Shown here: positions 34,104-44,988 of the stretch, in pieces
How positions within the stretch are numbered: position 1 is the stretch's first letter
Layout: each line of letters starts with the position of its first letter
Source: Crambe crambe
Lineage: Eukaryota; Porifera; Demospongiae; Poecilosclerida; Crambeidae
NCBI GenBank assembly: GCA_963924555.1
Contig: OZ004587.1
Location: forward strand, 3,968,001 to 4,032,000
Length of the DNA stretch: 64,000 bases
Reading direction: 5' to 3'
Made by a program: the position numbers and the translations under genes
The notes under the pieces: model-generated
Database searches by the model: none
What the model was told of the DNA's origin: nothing
Seen by the model: only the letters and a program-made list of their open reading frames with translations

Positions 34104-34810
34104 GCCTAATTTCATATGCATTTCAATAGGTCACTATCCAAGCTCATGTATGATCATGATGATGACTGGTGTCACTATCTTGATGTTGCAGTCTTTTCAA
34201 TTAATACAAGTATCCAGCTCACTACAAAGTATTCTCCATTTAGGATGATGTTTGGGAGAGAGCCACGTTTCCCACTGGAAGCAGAAAAACAGGGACAGAG
34301 GGAATGCTTTGAAAATATTTTAAATACTTTTGAAGACATTGAAGGAATAATGCAGAGATTTATCAAGAAGCAGCAAAATATCTTTGTGTCGGCTGAGCTG
34401 AACATACAAAAATCACAAAAAAAGCAGAAAGAGCAATACCTAAAGCGCAAAGGAATGCTGCAATATGGATTTAAAGAAGGTGACATGGTATTGCGAAGAA
34501 ATATGAGACAAAAGACAAAAAAAGGACATAAAAATGAAGACAGATGGTAATTTTGAAAGACTAAACACAGTCGTGTATTATTCGTTAATTTTGTAAATTC
34601 AGGTTGGGTCCATATAAGATTTCAAATATGAAGAAGTCAACCTGCCAGCTAGAGACCAAACTGGGGAAAAGGCTGAAGACTCTTGTTAACCTCAGTCAGC
34701 TGAAACCTTACAGTCAGCCTACATTGGGTAATAATGATGCCATAGAGCATATCTGTGACCGGCTCTGGGAAAACCCTCCGTCCGGTGCAAAAATCAATTA
34801 TCAGATATGA
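32925..34810 (+). CDS. Gypsy-type integrase gene, five exons (Ginger1-like)
   Basis: Exons 32925-33245, 33480-33788, 33857-33963, 34130-34546 and 34603-34810 are bounded by GT and AG with phases 0, 0, 2 and 2. Residue order: the N-terminal block YLYINDGKYPLG and LRRSSKNFFVQGEQLFY; an H2C2 zinc finger (HLTTGGH ... CDRCQRN); a DDE core with Asp in VGMDIIGPF, Asp in IICDQGKEF and Glu in NGLDERTNQ; and a C-terminal GPY module (WLGPYKI). About 460 residues. This is the full domain set of Ginger1 DNA-transposon integrases and of host genes derived from them (GIN1). All catalytic residues are present and every exon is open. The ATG at 32925 is chosen because it starts the conserved block; an in-frame upstream stretch has no ATG. 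A USP/Ulp1 gene follows 400 bp downstream on the same strand. Confidence 0.85.
34020..34101. repeat. (ATA)n/(TTA)n microsatellite in integrase intron 3
   Basis: An ATA tract runs directly into a TTA tract, forming an inverted repeat able to fold as a hairpin. Confidence 0.95.
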
Positions 34811-35212
34811 GCACGTTTAGTTGGCAGTGCCAAAATTTGGCTAAAAATTTTTTTAAGCATAAATGACAACTATGATCCTTGAACAAAGCACAGATGAAGT
34901 TTGGAGCTCAGACTACAAGTAGGCTACAAGTAGGCAAAGGCTTCAAATGAAGCGCTAAAGTTAGCTAGTCAGCCATTGAAGCTTCGTGCACGGAGATTCT
35001 AGTCAGGCTGAAATTCATTGAACTTTAGGCAGGCTTTCCAGCTTATGCGCTGGGAAATATGAACTTACTAAGCTATCTGCGCTACCTTCGGTACCTTGCT
35101 TCTCTTCTCGGAGCTTTGGTTGGACCTTTCTTACTACAGTTAATTTCACTAGCTAATAATACAAGGGTGTTAAATAATTTATAGTTGGACCCATATCAAA
35201 AGCTAAAGTGTT
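34811..35212. other. Spacer between the integrase and protease genes
   Basis: About 400 bp without conserved coding sequence. An acceptor-like TAATTTATAG at 35174-35183 and an in-frame stop at 35204-35206 precede the next ATG. It could be an intergenic spacer or an intron if the two genes are spliced together. Confidence 0.5.
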
Positions 35213-36586
35213 ATGTATGATACAACAGTTCCATGGGGTCATAGCTTTCTTATTAAAATTGAAGGCATTCCTTCATGTCCAAAATCTGAAATTCCTCCTC
35301 CTTCTCCTCCTCCTCCTCCCCCTGCTGTTGCTGCAGCTGCTACTATTGCTATTAAAGAAGAAGTTTATGAACTTCCCCCTCCTGCAAAGAAATTCTGTGC
35401 CATCTCTGAAGAAAAACTTACGTTAAGCAATGTGGTAAGTGAAGGTTAACTAATAAACTTCCTCCACCTTCACTCCCAACTCAACCAGAAAAAATACTGT
35501 GGAATTACCAACAAAGAGAACAGTTGTTGGTTGATATCATGCATACAGTTATTAATAAATGGAACAAATATTCATCACTTCCTCCATGGTACGTTCTGCA
35601 AATACCATGATGTAACTAGCTATAAAATATGATACCAAAAGGTATGAGAAGCACCAATGAAGTCCAGGTTGAGTATTGTGATATCTGTAAGTCATTGGAC
35701 ATGCATCAATCAGTGAATATTCTATGCTTAAAGGTACAAAATCTGAAATCGGTATTAATTTTCTACATTATTACTTAAACAATTTTTCTTCTAGTCCATG
35801 CTCAAGAGTAGCCTAGTTGGTTCTGCACAACAGGATGCTGCTGAAGGTTTGCAGTGCTTAATAAACAAATTGACAGAATGTATTAACATAAGTAGTTTAA
35901 CACACTGATACTATCTAGATTAATAATGAAACTATGGAGCTCTCAATTTCATTTTTATGCAGGAAGATGCACTCCTTACCTTCTCATATTTAAGTCAGTC
36001 ATATTGCACTTCTTGCCATAATGGAGGAACCAAAAAGGTATACTCATAATGACTGTGACTGTTTCACCTATTCTAAGTCATTTCTTGCCCTAGCTACATA
36101 TGATACATGTTTATTTCTTATCAGTTCAGTGATGTTGGAGTGGAAGAACATAATATTTTATATTGCTCTCTTGGTAAATCTTGTGAAGATATTGCAGTAA
36201 AGGATCTGATTACCACAAATTATGACCTTGAAAGAGTCACCAAAGGACCTAATAACAGGTATTAATATCTATAATTATAACTACTATGGCTGTAATAATA
36301 TTCTGGATACAGAAGGTGCACGAACTGTTTCAAACCAGGAGGAATATATGTGACCTCAAAACTTAAAAATGCCCCTAAGTACATTTTTATCACTTGTAAA
36401 AGGACACTGTTTGGCAGAAAGAGGTCAGGCCCCCCAAAAAGATCAAACAGGCCAGTCACCATCCAAAGGTGAAACTCTATGCCATTATAGTATTGCCACC
36501 CTATTATTCTTCTGCATTCCAGGGAAATGAATGTGAAGCTTGATAATGGTCATGAGATTCAATATGACCTACAAGGTTTTATAGTG

Positions 36587-36629
<43 letters not shown>

Positions 36630-39397
36630 ATTATGAAAATAGTTGTTTTTTTAAGTTTCATCATGGTACCACAACAAAAAGTGGACATTGTAAGTTTTCA
36701 CCAAATAAGCTACCTATAGACTATGATAGTTTTCATTTCTTAGACACTGCTTACACTCTGACTCAGCAAGATACTTTAATCCACTTCAATGATGTACAAG
36801 TTTCAGAAGTAGAAAGTAGTGTTATTGAGTCTACTTATATTCAGGTATACACTAGAATCACATTAATTTCATGAATCAATAATGAGTATTAATTCTATGC
36901 AGAGGAATGTTGTAATCATTCTCTACTCTACTCCTCAAATATCAGTAAGAATTACCTCTCTATAGCTACCACGATTTAATACTTTCTACAACCTACACAA
37001 CATACATTCAGGTACATATTTTGAAAACTGATGTCAGTAATTTACAAATGGAATTAAAGGTAAATCATAATGTATACGTAGCAGTTATACTTATCATTAT
37101 TGCGTATCATTTAATAGGACTTCAGCATTGAGGAGGAAATGAAGGTATAGCTAGTGATCATAATGATAGCTAAGTTTCTGAATAATGATAACACATTTCG
37201 CAGGAGAACTGAGTGCTTTCGTTATCTTTGTAGATTGTTTCATCTTTCAGTGACTCGCTGTTAGAATCAAGCTTATGGAGATTAAATGATAGTGAATGGC
37301 TGGATGATGTGGTAAATAATGTGAATGCATTATCAAATGCATGCATGATGATAAAAGGGCTCGTTTGCTCGTAGATTATCAACAAATATTTTTCACTTAT
37401 TGTTGATGAGAGTGCTTCTGATGCTAAGGTGAGATGACTAGCTGCAGCTCTCTACTGCTCTTATTCTTATATCTATTATAAATAGCTCAAAGTTGCAGCA
37501 GCAAATACTTTTTTTGGTACCTCTTTTTTGTTGCATGGTTATATAAAATCAAAGAAGTATTTCCCTGAGGTAAGAGTAGCTGTATTGAATTTGAATTCTG
37601 ATGTCAGATATTATAATTTCCAGAAAAATTGCTTTGACAACAACATTATTTTAATTCCATGGAATATACACAGTTCTCACTGGATATTAGTGGTAAGTAA
37701 TAAAATTCATTATACAACATTAATCATCATTATTACACAGGTTATAAAACCAAAGGAAAGAAAAATGATCTACATGGACTCTTCTCTAGAGCTTTCCAAT
37801 TCTAGTATTGAAAATAATATTTGGTAAGACTATAAGCATGAAAATTAATGACACGTGCAGCTAAAGTGCCATAATTATTATAGATATTTTTTATGTGAGT
37901 TGAGTCAGGAGTCTGGACATATCGGTGAAATGGACCAGACTGAGTGGAAGAGGTGGAATTCTGAAGTAAATGACTTGATTATTATAATTATGATTATTAT
38001 CAATCTGTTTCACCATGCACAGATGGGATGTATGCCATTACAGACTAATACATCTGACTGTGGAGTATTTATATGCATGGTAAGTTGAATGATTGACACA
38101 AAATAGTGCAATGTTGTGCAAAACCATATTCCTGCACAGATTCAGGCAACAACCCATGTACTTTGTATTTATACGTCCCCCTCCCCCCTCTCCCTATAAT
38201 CTTCCCCCTGTACTGAATAATATCTTACTTACAGGCTGCTCGCTTCATAGTAATAGATGAAGTTCCTTCCTTCAGCCAGGTATGGTATGGTCAAAATTTG
38301 CTACTAATATTTTTTATTGTTGTAGCTAATAGGCCGACATACCTCACTTAAGGAGGGTGATGAAGAATGAGCTAAGACAGGGGAAATTGATGCCCATCAA
38401 ATTCAAGGAAAATGGTGTAGATTCTGTATGTAATTAAAATAAGGCAATAAACTATCATAATTATAAGCAGAGTCCAAAAGAAGTGAATCAGATAATCAAA
38501 GTGAATCCAACAAGGAGTCAGGATCAAAAGCTAATGGTAATTTCAGCATAGTCAATAGACTACATGTATCTGTCTTTGCAAAAAAATGAACTTAAATTTG
38601 CTAATCATGATAATCAGTCTGATTTTCAGCTCTTTTGATCATTAAATTTAAGTGATTCAGTATTGCCAGCAAACTTCCTATTCCCATCCTTCCAAGAAGA
38701 CCAAACAAATTATGATAGTGATGATATTTTCACTTTTGATAAAAGAAGCATAAAAGACAGGTGGCTGGATATAGCAAAAATGTATTATCGTGATAAAAAG
38801 GTCCTATTGCTTCAGACAGGTATGTATAATAGGGGAGTAATCTTATGGTAGTATGCAAAGCATTGATATTTTCATTAATATTAGTCACTGTATCTTCAAA
38901 AGGGAATTCGTGAGAAGGGTGATCAAAGAAAATGAGGTAGCTATTTGATTTAAAATTTAATACAAAACTATAATGACAGGAATTGTGGAGAGGAATCATA
39001 GAAGGAAGAGTTTCAAGTTCATACACTACATATCCTACACGTGCACAGAGAAAAAAAATAGCATCTCAGTGGCCTATAGAGCTGGTGGACTTGGTACATA
39101 ATAATTATAGCTAGCTAATAATTATTCTACTATCTCTAATTTTTTTAGGGATTTGAAGTGGAACATTATCTTAAAGCACTTCAGTGCGATGTGCAGCAGA
39201 TAAACAATATCACGGGTCTTCATATAGCACAATTCATACTATGGCCAGAGGTGATAACTATGAAATTGGTGTATAGTATAGTATTAGTTACTGTTGTATA
39301 GGCAATGATCCAGCTCATTAAAGAACGATTTGAAATCAAAAGAACTGAAGCGGACAGAATATACAAAAATCAAATTTGTTTAAGCACCTTTAGCTAA
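35213..39397 (+). CDS. Dual-protease gene: USP (C19) plus Ulp1 (C48) domains
   Basis: About twenty short exons on the plus strand, from ATG 35213 (in-frame stop just upstream) to TAA 39395-39397. The first exon is proline-rich (IPPPSPPPPPP). Next come all landmarks of a ubiquitin-specific protease (35489 to about 36840), then a Ulp1/SENP-type SUMO protease (37234 to about 38430), then a tail with acidic and Ser-rich exons. A USP removes ubiquitin and a Ulp1 removes SUMO, so the protein would handle both. Exons are mostly 50-150 bases with GT/AG borders; not every junction could be phased by eye, notably around 37823-37861. Ginger1 transposases are known to carry a C-terminal Ulp1 or OTU protease; the USP is extra. 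Whether it is a host gene or part of a transposon is open. Confidence 0.75.
35489..36841 (+). other. USP-type deubiquitinase domain
   Basis: Cys box KKYCGITNKENSCWLISC (35489-35542), aligned to GxxNxxNxCYxNSxLQ; the catalytic Cys is in NSCW. The QQDA box (SAQQDAAEGLQCLI) is near 35824. Two zinc-binding pairs follow: YCTSCHNGG (about 36005) and RCTNC (about 36314). The strand before the His box reads APKYIFITCKRTLF. The His box is at about 36580-36690: DLQGFI, then an intron with a (CT)n tract, then FHHGTTTKSGHCKF. Both catalytic Cys and His are present. The order and spacing match the family; the domain is compact, roughly 300 residues. Confidence 0.75.
36591..36656 (+). other. Short intron with (CT)n polypyrimidine tract in the USP His box
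   Basis: GTGAGC at 36590 and TTTTTTAAG ending at about 36655 bracket about 66 bp with 16 or so CT repeats. Removing it joins GFI to FHHGTT, which fits the USP family; reading through inserts a Ser-Leu run. Confidence 0.55.
37234..38435 (+). other. Ulp1/SENP-type protease domain
   Basis: Starts with RLNDSEWLDDV / IINKYFSLIV across an intron (37234-37311, 37375-37428), the usual WLxDxxIxxYxxLL opening. The His of the triad is in SSHWILV (about 37680), Asp in MIYMDSS (about 37780), and Gln and Cys in PLQTNTSDCGVFIC (38034-38076). The end reads DIPHLRRVMKNELRQGKL, as in SENPs. The triad is intact. Confidence 0.85.
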
Positions 39398-40330
39398 CAT
39401 TTTGTTTTATGTAATTTCAGTGTTATTTCTCACTATAATCTGTATAGCTACGTATACGAGCGAGCAGAGCGAGTGAGTTGACTCTGATCAGGTTATGAAA
39501 TTGTAGATAGACTCCAAAATTCCCCATAAGATACGTATGTATGTACATGTCCTGAGTTAGTATATACCACCACCCCGAATTAGTAGCACCTGTCCTTATA
39601 GTATTTTAGGTATGAAAAGGGATAGCTATATTAATTCCTTCAAAGTCAAGCTTATTATGCTTTTCACTGATTATTGAACTCATTATAGCGATTAAAATGG
39701 TTTCTGCACTAGCTAAATGACACCTATTATTTCTTTGTTTTGATACATACAAATGGCACCCCAATATTATACTGCACTGATATGGGAAAAAAAATAAAAT
39801 TGGGCTGCATAAAGAAAGGACATAGCTAACCCTGACTGATGATACTTATTGCTGGACATACGTACATACATAAACTAAATGAAACACAGTTGAGATAATT
39901 ATTAGCTATATATGATGTAGAGGGAACTTGGTGTTCCCTAATTTCTTTAGTATTCAGGACATGTCGCTTAGGCCGAGCAGAGTTTATCGTCACCTCCCTC
40001 ATCATCAAAATATTGAATTTTTAGTGAGGCATTTCAGACAAAAATTTGAAAAATTGGTACATTTTATTCATTTGCTTATCCAAAGTACAATATTGAATGG
40101 TGACCAGGTTCCCTCCCTCATGGAAATCTGAAAGTCTTGTGTTTGTGTGGCCTTATCAGGGAAGTGGATATGTTCCTCTGCTGGTTCTTTCACATGTTGG
40201 GTGGCTCATACTTATTATTAGCTGGTTAATTAGCTAGTTTATCATGTCATGTCCCTTACAACACGGAACGACTGACTAGCTACGTTGCAAGAGACTAGCA
40301 GATAATACAGATCGTAGCTATAGCTAGCTA
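39398..40330. other. Stretch 3' of the protease gene, no gene seen
   Basis: Contains GAGCGAGCAGAGCGAGTGAG near 39458, a word that recurs near 46865 followed in both places by GTTATGA..TTGAAATTGTA and CTCCAAAAT.CCCC, so it is a dispersed repeat. No terminal repeat matching the region upstream of 32925 was found. Confidence 0.45.
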
Positions 40331-40339
40331 TTCGCGATG

Positions 40340-40640
40340 GAAACATTCTACCCGGGGAAACACTTACCACTGCCGGCAATGAATCTTCGCAGTTCAGTGC
40401 TCAATGTGCGGGGAAACATTCCTCCCTAGGGTTATATGTGCGGGGAAACACGCAACCCGGGGAAACAGAAATCACTGCAACACCCCCCATCCCCAAATCA
40501 CTAGAGATTTAGGGCTGGGGGGGGGGGGGGGGGGGGGGGGGGCCCATACAACTAGGGTTATGGGGACCCCGTAGTCCCCATATTCCTAGGGCTATATAGG
40601 GACCAGTCAGTGATATGGGGCCCCCTCAATTTTCCAAGCT
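40340..40640. repeat. GC-run repeat end with G26 tract
   Basis: GGGGAAACACGCAACCCGGG and TATCACTGC-like words match 29385-29475 (inverted) and 58600-58760. A run of about 26 G is at 40517-40542, followed by TATGGGGACCCCGTAGTCCC. It directly precedes the minisatellite at 40560 onward. Confidence 0.65.
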
Positions 40641-41915
40641 TCCTAGCAAAATAAAAGCTTTTGCATGCTATAGGGACCAGTCAGTGATATGGGGCTCCCT
40701 CAATTTTCCAAGTTTCCTAGCAAAATAAAAGCTTTTGCTATAGGGACCAGTCAGTGATATGGGGCCCCCTCAATTTTCCAAGCTTCCTAGCAAAATAAAA
40801 GCTTTTGCTATAGGGACCAGTCAGTGATATGGGGCCCCCTCAATTTTCAAAATAAAAGCTTTTGCTATAGGGACCATCAGTGATATGGGGCTCCCTCAAT
40901 TTTCCTAGCAAAATAAAAGCTATAGGGACAGTCAGTGATATGGGGCTCCCTCAATTTTCCAAGCTTCCTAGCAAAATAAAAGCTTTTGCTATAGGGACCA
41001 GTCAGTGATATGGGGCCCCCTCAATTTTCCAAAGCTTCCTAGCAAAATAAAAGCTTTTGCTATAGGGACCAGTCAGTGATATGGGGCCCCCTCAATTTTC
41101 AAAATAAAAGCTTTTGCTATAGGGACCATCAGTGATATAGGGCTCCCTCAATTTTCCTAGCAAAATAAAAGCTATAGGGACAGTCAGTGATATGGGGCTC
41201 CCTCAGTTTTCCAAGCTTCCTAGCAAAATAAAAGCTTTTGCTATAGGGACCAGTCAGTGATATGGGGCCCCCCTCAATTTTCCAAGCTTCCTAGCAAAAT
41301 GCTTTTGCTATAGGGACCAGTCAGTGATATGGAGCCCCCTCAATTTTCAAAATAAAAGCTTTTGCTATAGGGACCATCAGTGATATAGGGCTCCCTCAAT
41401 TTTCCTAGCAAAATAAAAGCTATAGGGACAGTCAGTGATATGGGGCTCCCTCAATTTTCCAAGCTTCCTAGCAAAATAAAAGCTTTTGCTATGGGGACCA
41501 GTCAGTGATATGGGGCCCCCTCAATTTTCAAAATAAAAGCTTTTGCTATAGGGACCATCAGTGATATGGGGCTCCCTCAATTTTCCTAGCAAAATAAAAG
41601 CTTTTGCTATAGGGACCAGTCAGTGATATGGGGCTCCCTCAATTTTCCAAGCTTCCTAGCAAAATAAAAGTGTTTGCTATAGGGACCAGTCAGTGATATG
41701 GGGCTCCCTCAATCTTCCAAGCTTCCTAGCAAAATAAGCTATAGGGACCAGTCAGTGATATGGGGCTCCCCCAATTTTCCAAGCTTCCTAGCAAAATAAG
41801 CTATAGGGACCAGTCACTCTCTGAATTTTCCAAGCTTCCTAGCAAAATAAAAGCTGTCAGTGATATGGGGCTCCCTCAGTTTTCCAAGCTTCCTAACAAA
41901 ATAAAAGCTTATGGT
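40558..41915. repeat. ~70-bp minisatellite, about 20 units
   Basis: Unit: TATAGGGACCAGTCAGTGAT then ATGGGGCCCCCTCAATTTTC, CAAGCTTCCTAGCAAAATAA and AAGCTTTTGC. A shorter variant lacking the CCAAGCTTCC part recurs at regular intervals, so there is a higher-order repeat of about 290-310 bp (compare 40800-41090 with 41040-41400). Confidence 0.9.
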
Positions 41916-43150
41916 GTCTGAATATTGTCCTCCCAAAATTTGTCCCAGTGGACAATTTTCACCAGTGAATAATGTCCATAATTCACTGTCCCCCTCAGTG
42001 AATAATGAAATCCTCAAGGCTGAAGAATTGTTACTGCATGGATGCGAGAGAGAGATTGATAGTTTTCTCCAGTCTAGCTAGACATCTCAGACTACATCTG
42101 CTTCTCTACAAATGCAACTAGGGAAGCATTGAACAACAAACTGGAGTACAAGTTTAATCGCACCATCGTGGGCCGCCACTTCTATTTCAGCAGAATCATG
42201 GCTGTGGAACTCAATGCCTCAAGTGAATCTTGAAAAGTCATTCAACTTTTACAGTTTTCATGGCACATTTCATGAACAACTTTAATCAAGCCAGGCTATG
42301 TACATATCATAATGCTGTCCTTGCTCAACATGCCATTTAACCTACTACAGTCACTACAAATTTTTATTTTTATACCATAGTTCTCTAAGTTACAACCTTT
42401 GTACATACTTCACTTCACTTTATTTTATTTCCAGCTTCACCAGCACGTGGTGTTAGTCTTGCAACATGTTTCACTATGCTTTAGTTCTGTAGTACCAAAC
42501 TCTTTATCAAAAAAATCACCTTGGAAGAAGCATGGAAGAAGCGTGGTAAAACTCTAGCTATATGTCACGTGCTAGATGAGAAAATGTCAACTAGGTGAGG
42601 TTCCCTATTTTCTACTCAGTAAGCTGTGTCACATAACACTAGAAAAGTATCTCAGTCTGTATGGTCAACGTCACAGAGTCTATGAAGCAAGTCAGAAAAT
42701 TCACACTCGATCGTGGTTATAATACTCCAACAGACTCTAACACACCATTAGAATGCTGTATAGCTATGAGGAATCTATATAGAAACTATGTATCTTTGCC
42801 TCTTGTATGCAATGCATACCAGCTAGCCCAAGTCAATGGCGCCTACCTCACATGGTTAGCCCCCTGAAACTCATGGCAGCTAGCTATGCATGCCTAGATG
42901 AACAGGGCAGGCACGCACGAACCTAGTGTCTCTAGGGGCTAACTCCAAGAACCTCTGCCCACCAAATCAACACATCAGCCTAGCGCCTATAGCAATTTTT
43001 ATATGCTGCAGTTTTGTGGATCTTCCTCCTCCTCATTCTTAGACTGCTTGTCATAGCCATCAGGATACACTCCACCTGTCAAGTACTCTTTTGATGGCTG
43101 TGTAGGAATACTGACATATAGCTAGCTGCTATTCCCAGCTGATTACAAGC
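41916..43150. other. Stretch without recognised genes
   Basis: Short frames (for example at 42661-42867) show no family features. It begins with a small set of degenerate repeats of CAGTGAATAATG (41960-42010). Confidence 0.4.
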
Positions 43151-43159
43151 ACGCGTGCG

Positions 43160-43295
43160 TGGGCCCCATTTCACTGGGGGAGCCCCAAAATACTGGCGCT
43201 TTGAGGCCCCCCTGGGGGCCCCATTTCACTAGTGATATACGGCCGGGGGGCCCATATCACGGGGGGCCCCATATCGCTCCTACACCGGACCAAGA
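43160..43295. repeat. GC-run repeat fragment
   Basis: GGGCCCCATTTCACT twice, and GGGGCCCCATATCGCTCCTA followed by CACCGGA. This is the inverted counterpart of 29352-29400 and belongs to the same GC-run family. Confidence 0.6.
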
Positions 43296-43304
43296 ACTGT
43301 GCTT

Positions 43305-43572
43305 CTCTTCCCAGCTAGCTACTACTTCTTTTTTCTTATTACGAATCTCGCGCGGCCAGACCTTACTGAGACTAATAGACGTTCTGGTGGTCCACTACAA
43401 ACGGCAGAACTTGGCTCTTTCCAGTCGGCAGTCAGACGTACAAATACTTCGTTTTTTAAATAGACCTGATGGGCCAGGCTTTGTTCCTTTACACTATGCT
43501 CTACATAAGGCAAGCCCGACGTCTCCAAGGGAAAGCGACGGCGTCAGAAAAACAAGTAACTATCGTTTGTAG
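43305..43572 (+). CDS. Possible exon with a single ankyrin-like motif
   Basis: After an acceptor-like CTCTTCCCAG (43304-43313) a frame runs to 43572, including LIDVLVVHYKRQNLALSS and NRPDGPGFVPLHYALHKA. The latter resembles the D-x-x-G-x-T-PLHxA core of an ankyrin repeat. A GTAACT donor is at about 43556. No further repeats are seen, so this could be chance. Confidence 0.25.
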
Positions 43573-43629
43573 CCGACCTTATCGGTAGCTGAAGCTGGAG
43601 AAGCACCTTCCATTGTTCTAACTACTATC

Positions 43630-44040
43630 AGCCGTCATAGAAACAAGGCCCCGCCCAATTATTGTGACGTTTACGTATCCTAAAATTTCCGAAAGTGCAC
43701 AAATTCACGGAAAAGCGTGAAAAACCAGCACATGCGCAAACAGTGGATACCAGGCCCTAAATCTGCAGCTACTTGGAGCAGATTGGCTGTGCTAAATATC
43801 GCTGCTGGTTAGTCGAAGTAGATTTGAAGATTCTAGCTCCGGAGTAAAAAGGTGTCCGAAATTTGGCAACTTTACCTTACTTAATGCCAATAATGGTGCG
43901 TGCAAGAGCTGAAATGGACTGAGGAAGCAATCGACCTCTCGAAGTTCAGAAGTAAGTCCATAGCATAGCTAGTAACTTCACCACCTTACTCGTACAAAAA
44001 GCAAATTTTTTGCTGCTAAGACACCCATGCCAGCCTTTGT
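43630..44040. promoter_or_regulatory. Possible promoter region
   Basis: CCCCGCCCAATTATTGTGACG with TGACGT lies at 43652-43672, giving a GC box next to a CRE-like site, and several start-like pyrimidine words follow. GAGCTGAAATGGACTGAGG at 43908 and a GTAAGT donor at 43952 could mark a first exon. Evidence is only motif-level. Confidence 0.2.
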
Positions 44041-44546
44041 GTAAGGTAGGCGGGGGTAACTCCGGACGAACTTTGAATTGGGAAGGATAACTTTGGAATG
44101 GAAGCAGCTATGATCGAGCAGTAAAGTTCAAAAAGAAGCTGAACTCTCCATCTATCAAGGCCCCAAGCGTTATTATTTTAGTACTTACTCTTGTGAAGGT
44201 ATTGGGCAAAATTCATAGCTAGTATAAAATTGCGGTTTGGGGTAACTCCAGACACTACTGGTAGAAATCTCTGATAGAGCTAGCTAGCAACCCAACATGA
44301 AAAATTTTAGAGAGAGATGACCTTGGTTTATCTGATACACATAAAGTTTCAGTTCGACGATTATAGATTTCAGGGCATGATGCAGTCCAGAACGGTGGAA
44401 GAAGAGTTTAGCTAAGCATGCATTTAAACAAGTAGCAGTTATAGTTACTGCAGGTATAAAGACTGCCTCTCAATCTTTGTCGGTTCTGAAAAAAAGTCGA
44501 AAGTCTGAAGTTACCCCATGTCCGGAGATACCCCCGCCTACCTTAC
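44041..44546. mobile_element. MITE with 27-bp inverted ends
   Basis: GTAAGGTAGGCGGGGGTAAC (44041) and its reverse complement (TACCCCCGCCTACCTTAC, ending 44546) with CTCCGGAC continuing inside. 506 bp. The word GGTAACTCCGGAC is repeated internally as GGGTAACTCCAGAC (44242) and GGATAACTTTGGA (44086). Superfamily not determined; no clear target duplication. Confidence 0.7.
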
Positions 44547-44877
44547 CTGTATCCCCTTACATGAAGGAATAAATTTGCAACTTACAGTTTCAGAGTTTAG
44601 TAGCTATACACTCTACTTCATGCCCTCATACCTAAAATGTAGTGAATGTATTCAAGAGTTTCAGCCAATAGTTCACATTAGCTGGGTGTGTCTTTGCGTA
44701 TCTTTTTGAAAAAGTTAAATAGTGACCCCAATATATATTCATAACAAGTAGTTTTTCCTTCATGCCTTGCACCTATGCTTTCCAAATGTATGCATTCCCT
44801 TGCCAAAAAAAAAAAGAAGAAAAAGCTCAATGACTAGAGTATACACTACGTAAGTATAGGTTATTGCACGAAGTCAA
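44547..44877. other. No recognised feature
   Basis: AT-rich with an A-rich run at 44806-44824. Nothing else seen. Confidence 0.4.
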
Positions 44878-44988
44878 GGAGTTTCACTATTTTAGGAACC
44901 TGAGAGCTGTTGCTATTATGTGTGACCGAGGGTGAAGCCTGAGGTCATCATAGGCAACAGCTTGAAGGTCCTAAAATAGTGAAACTCC
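44878..44988. mobile_element. Small fold-back element
   Basis: GGAGTTTCACTATTTTAGGA at the left and its reverse complement at the right, with AGCTGTTGC/GCAACAGCT pairing inside. About 110 bp in all. Confidence 0.75.

Noticed and set aside
32925-34810. LTR retrotransposon remnant
   Set aside because: No reverse transcriptase, RNase H, gag or LTRs flank the integrase, and the frame is split by proper introns.
32925-39397. Polinton/Maverick as the source of integrase plus cysteine protease
   Set aside because: No protein-primed DNA polymerase, packaging ATPase or capsid genes nearby, and the region is far shorter than a Polinton. Many introns plus GPY module and Ulp1 fit Ginger1 better.
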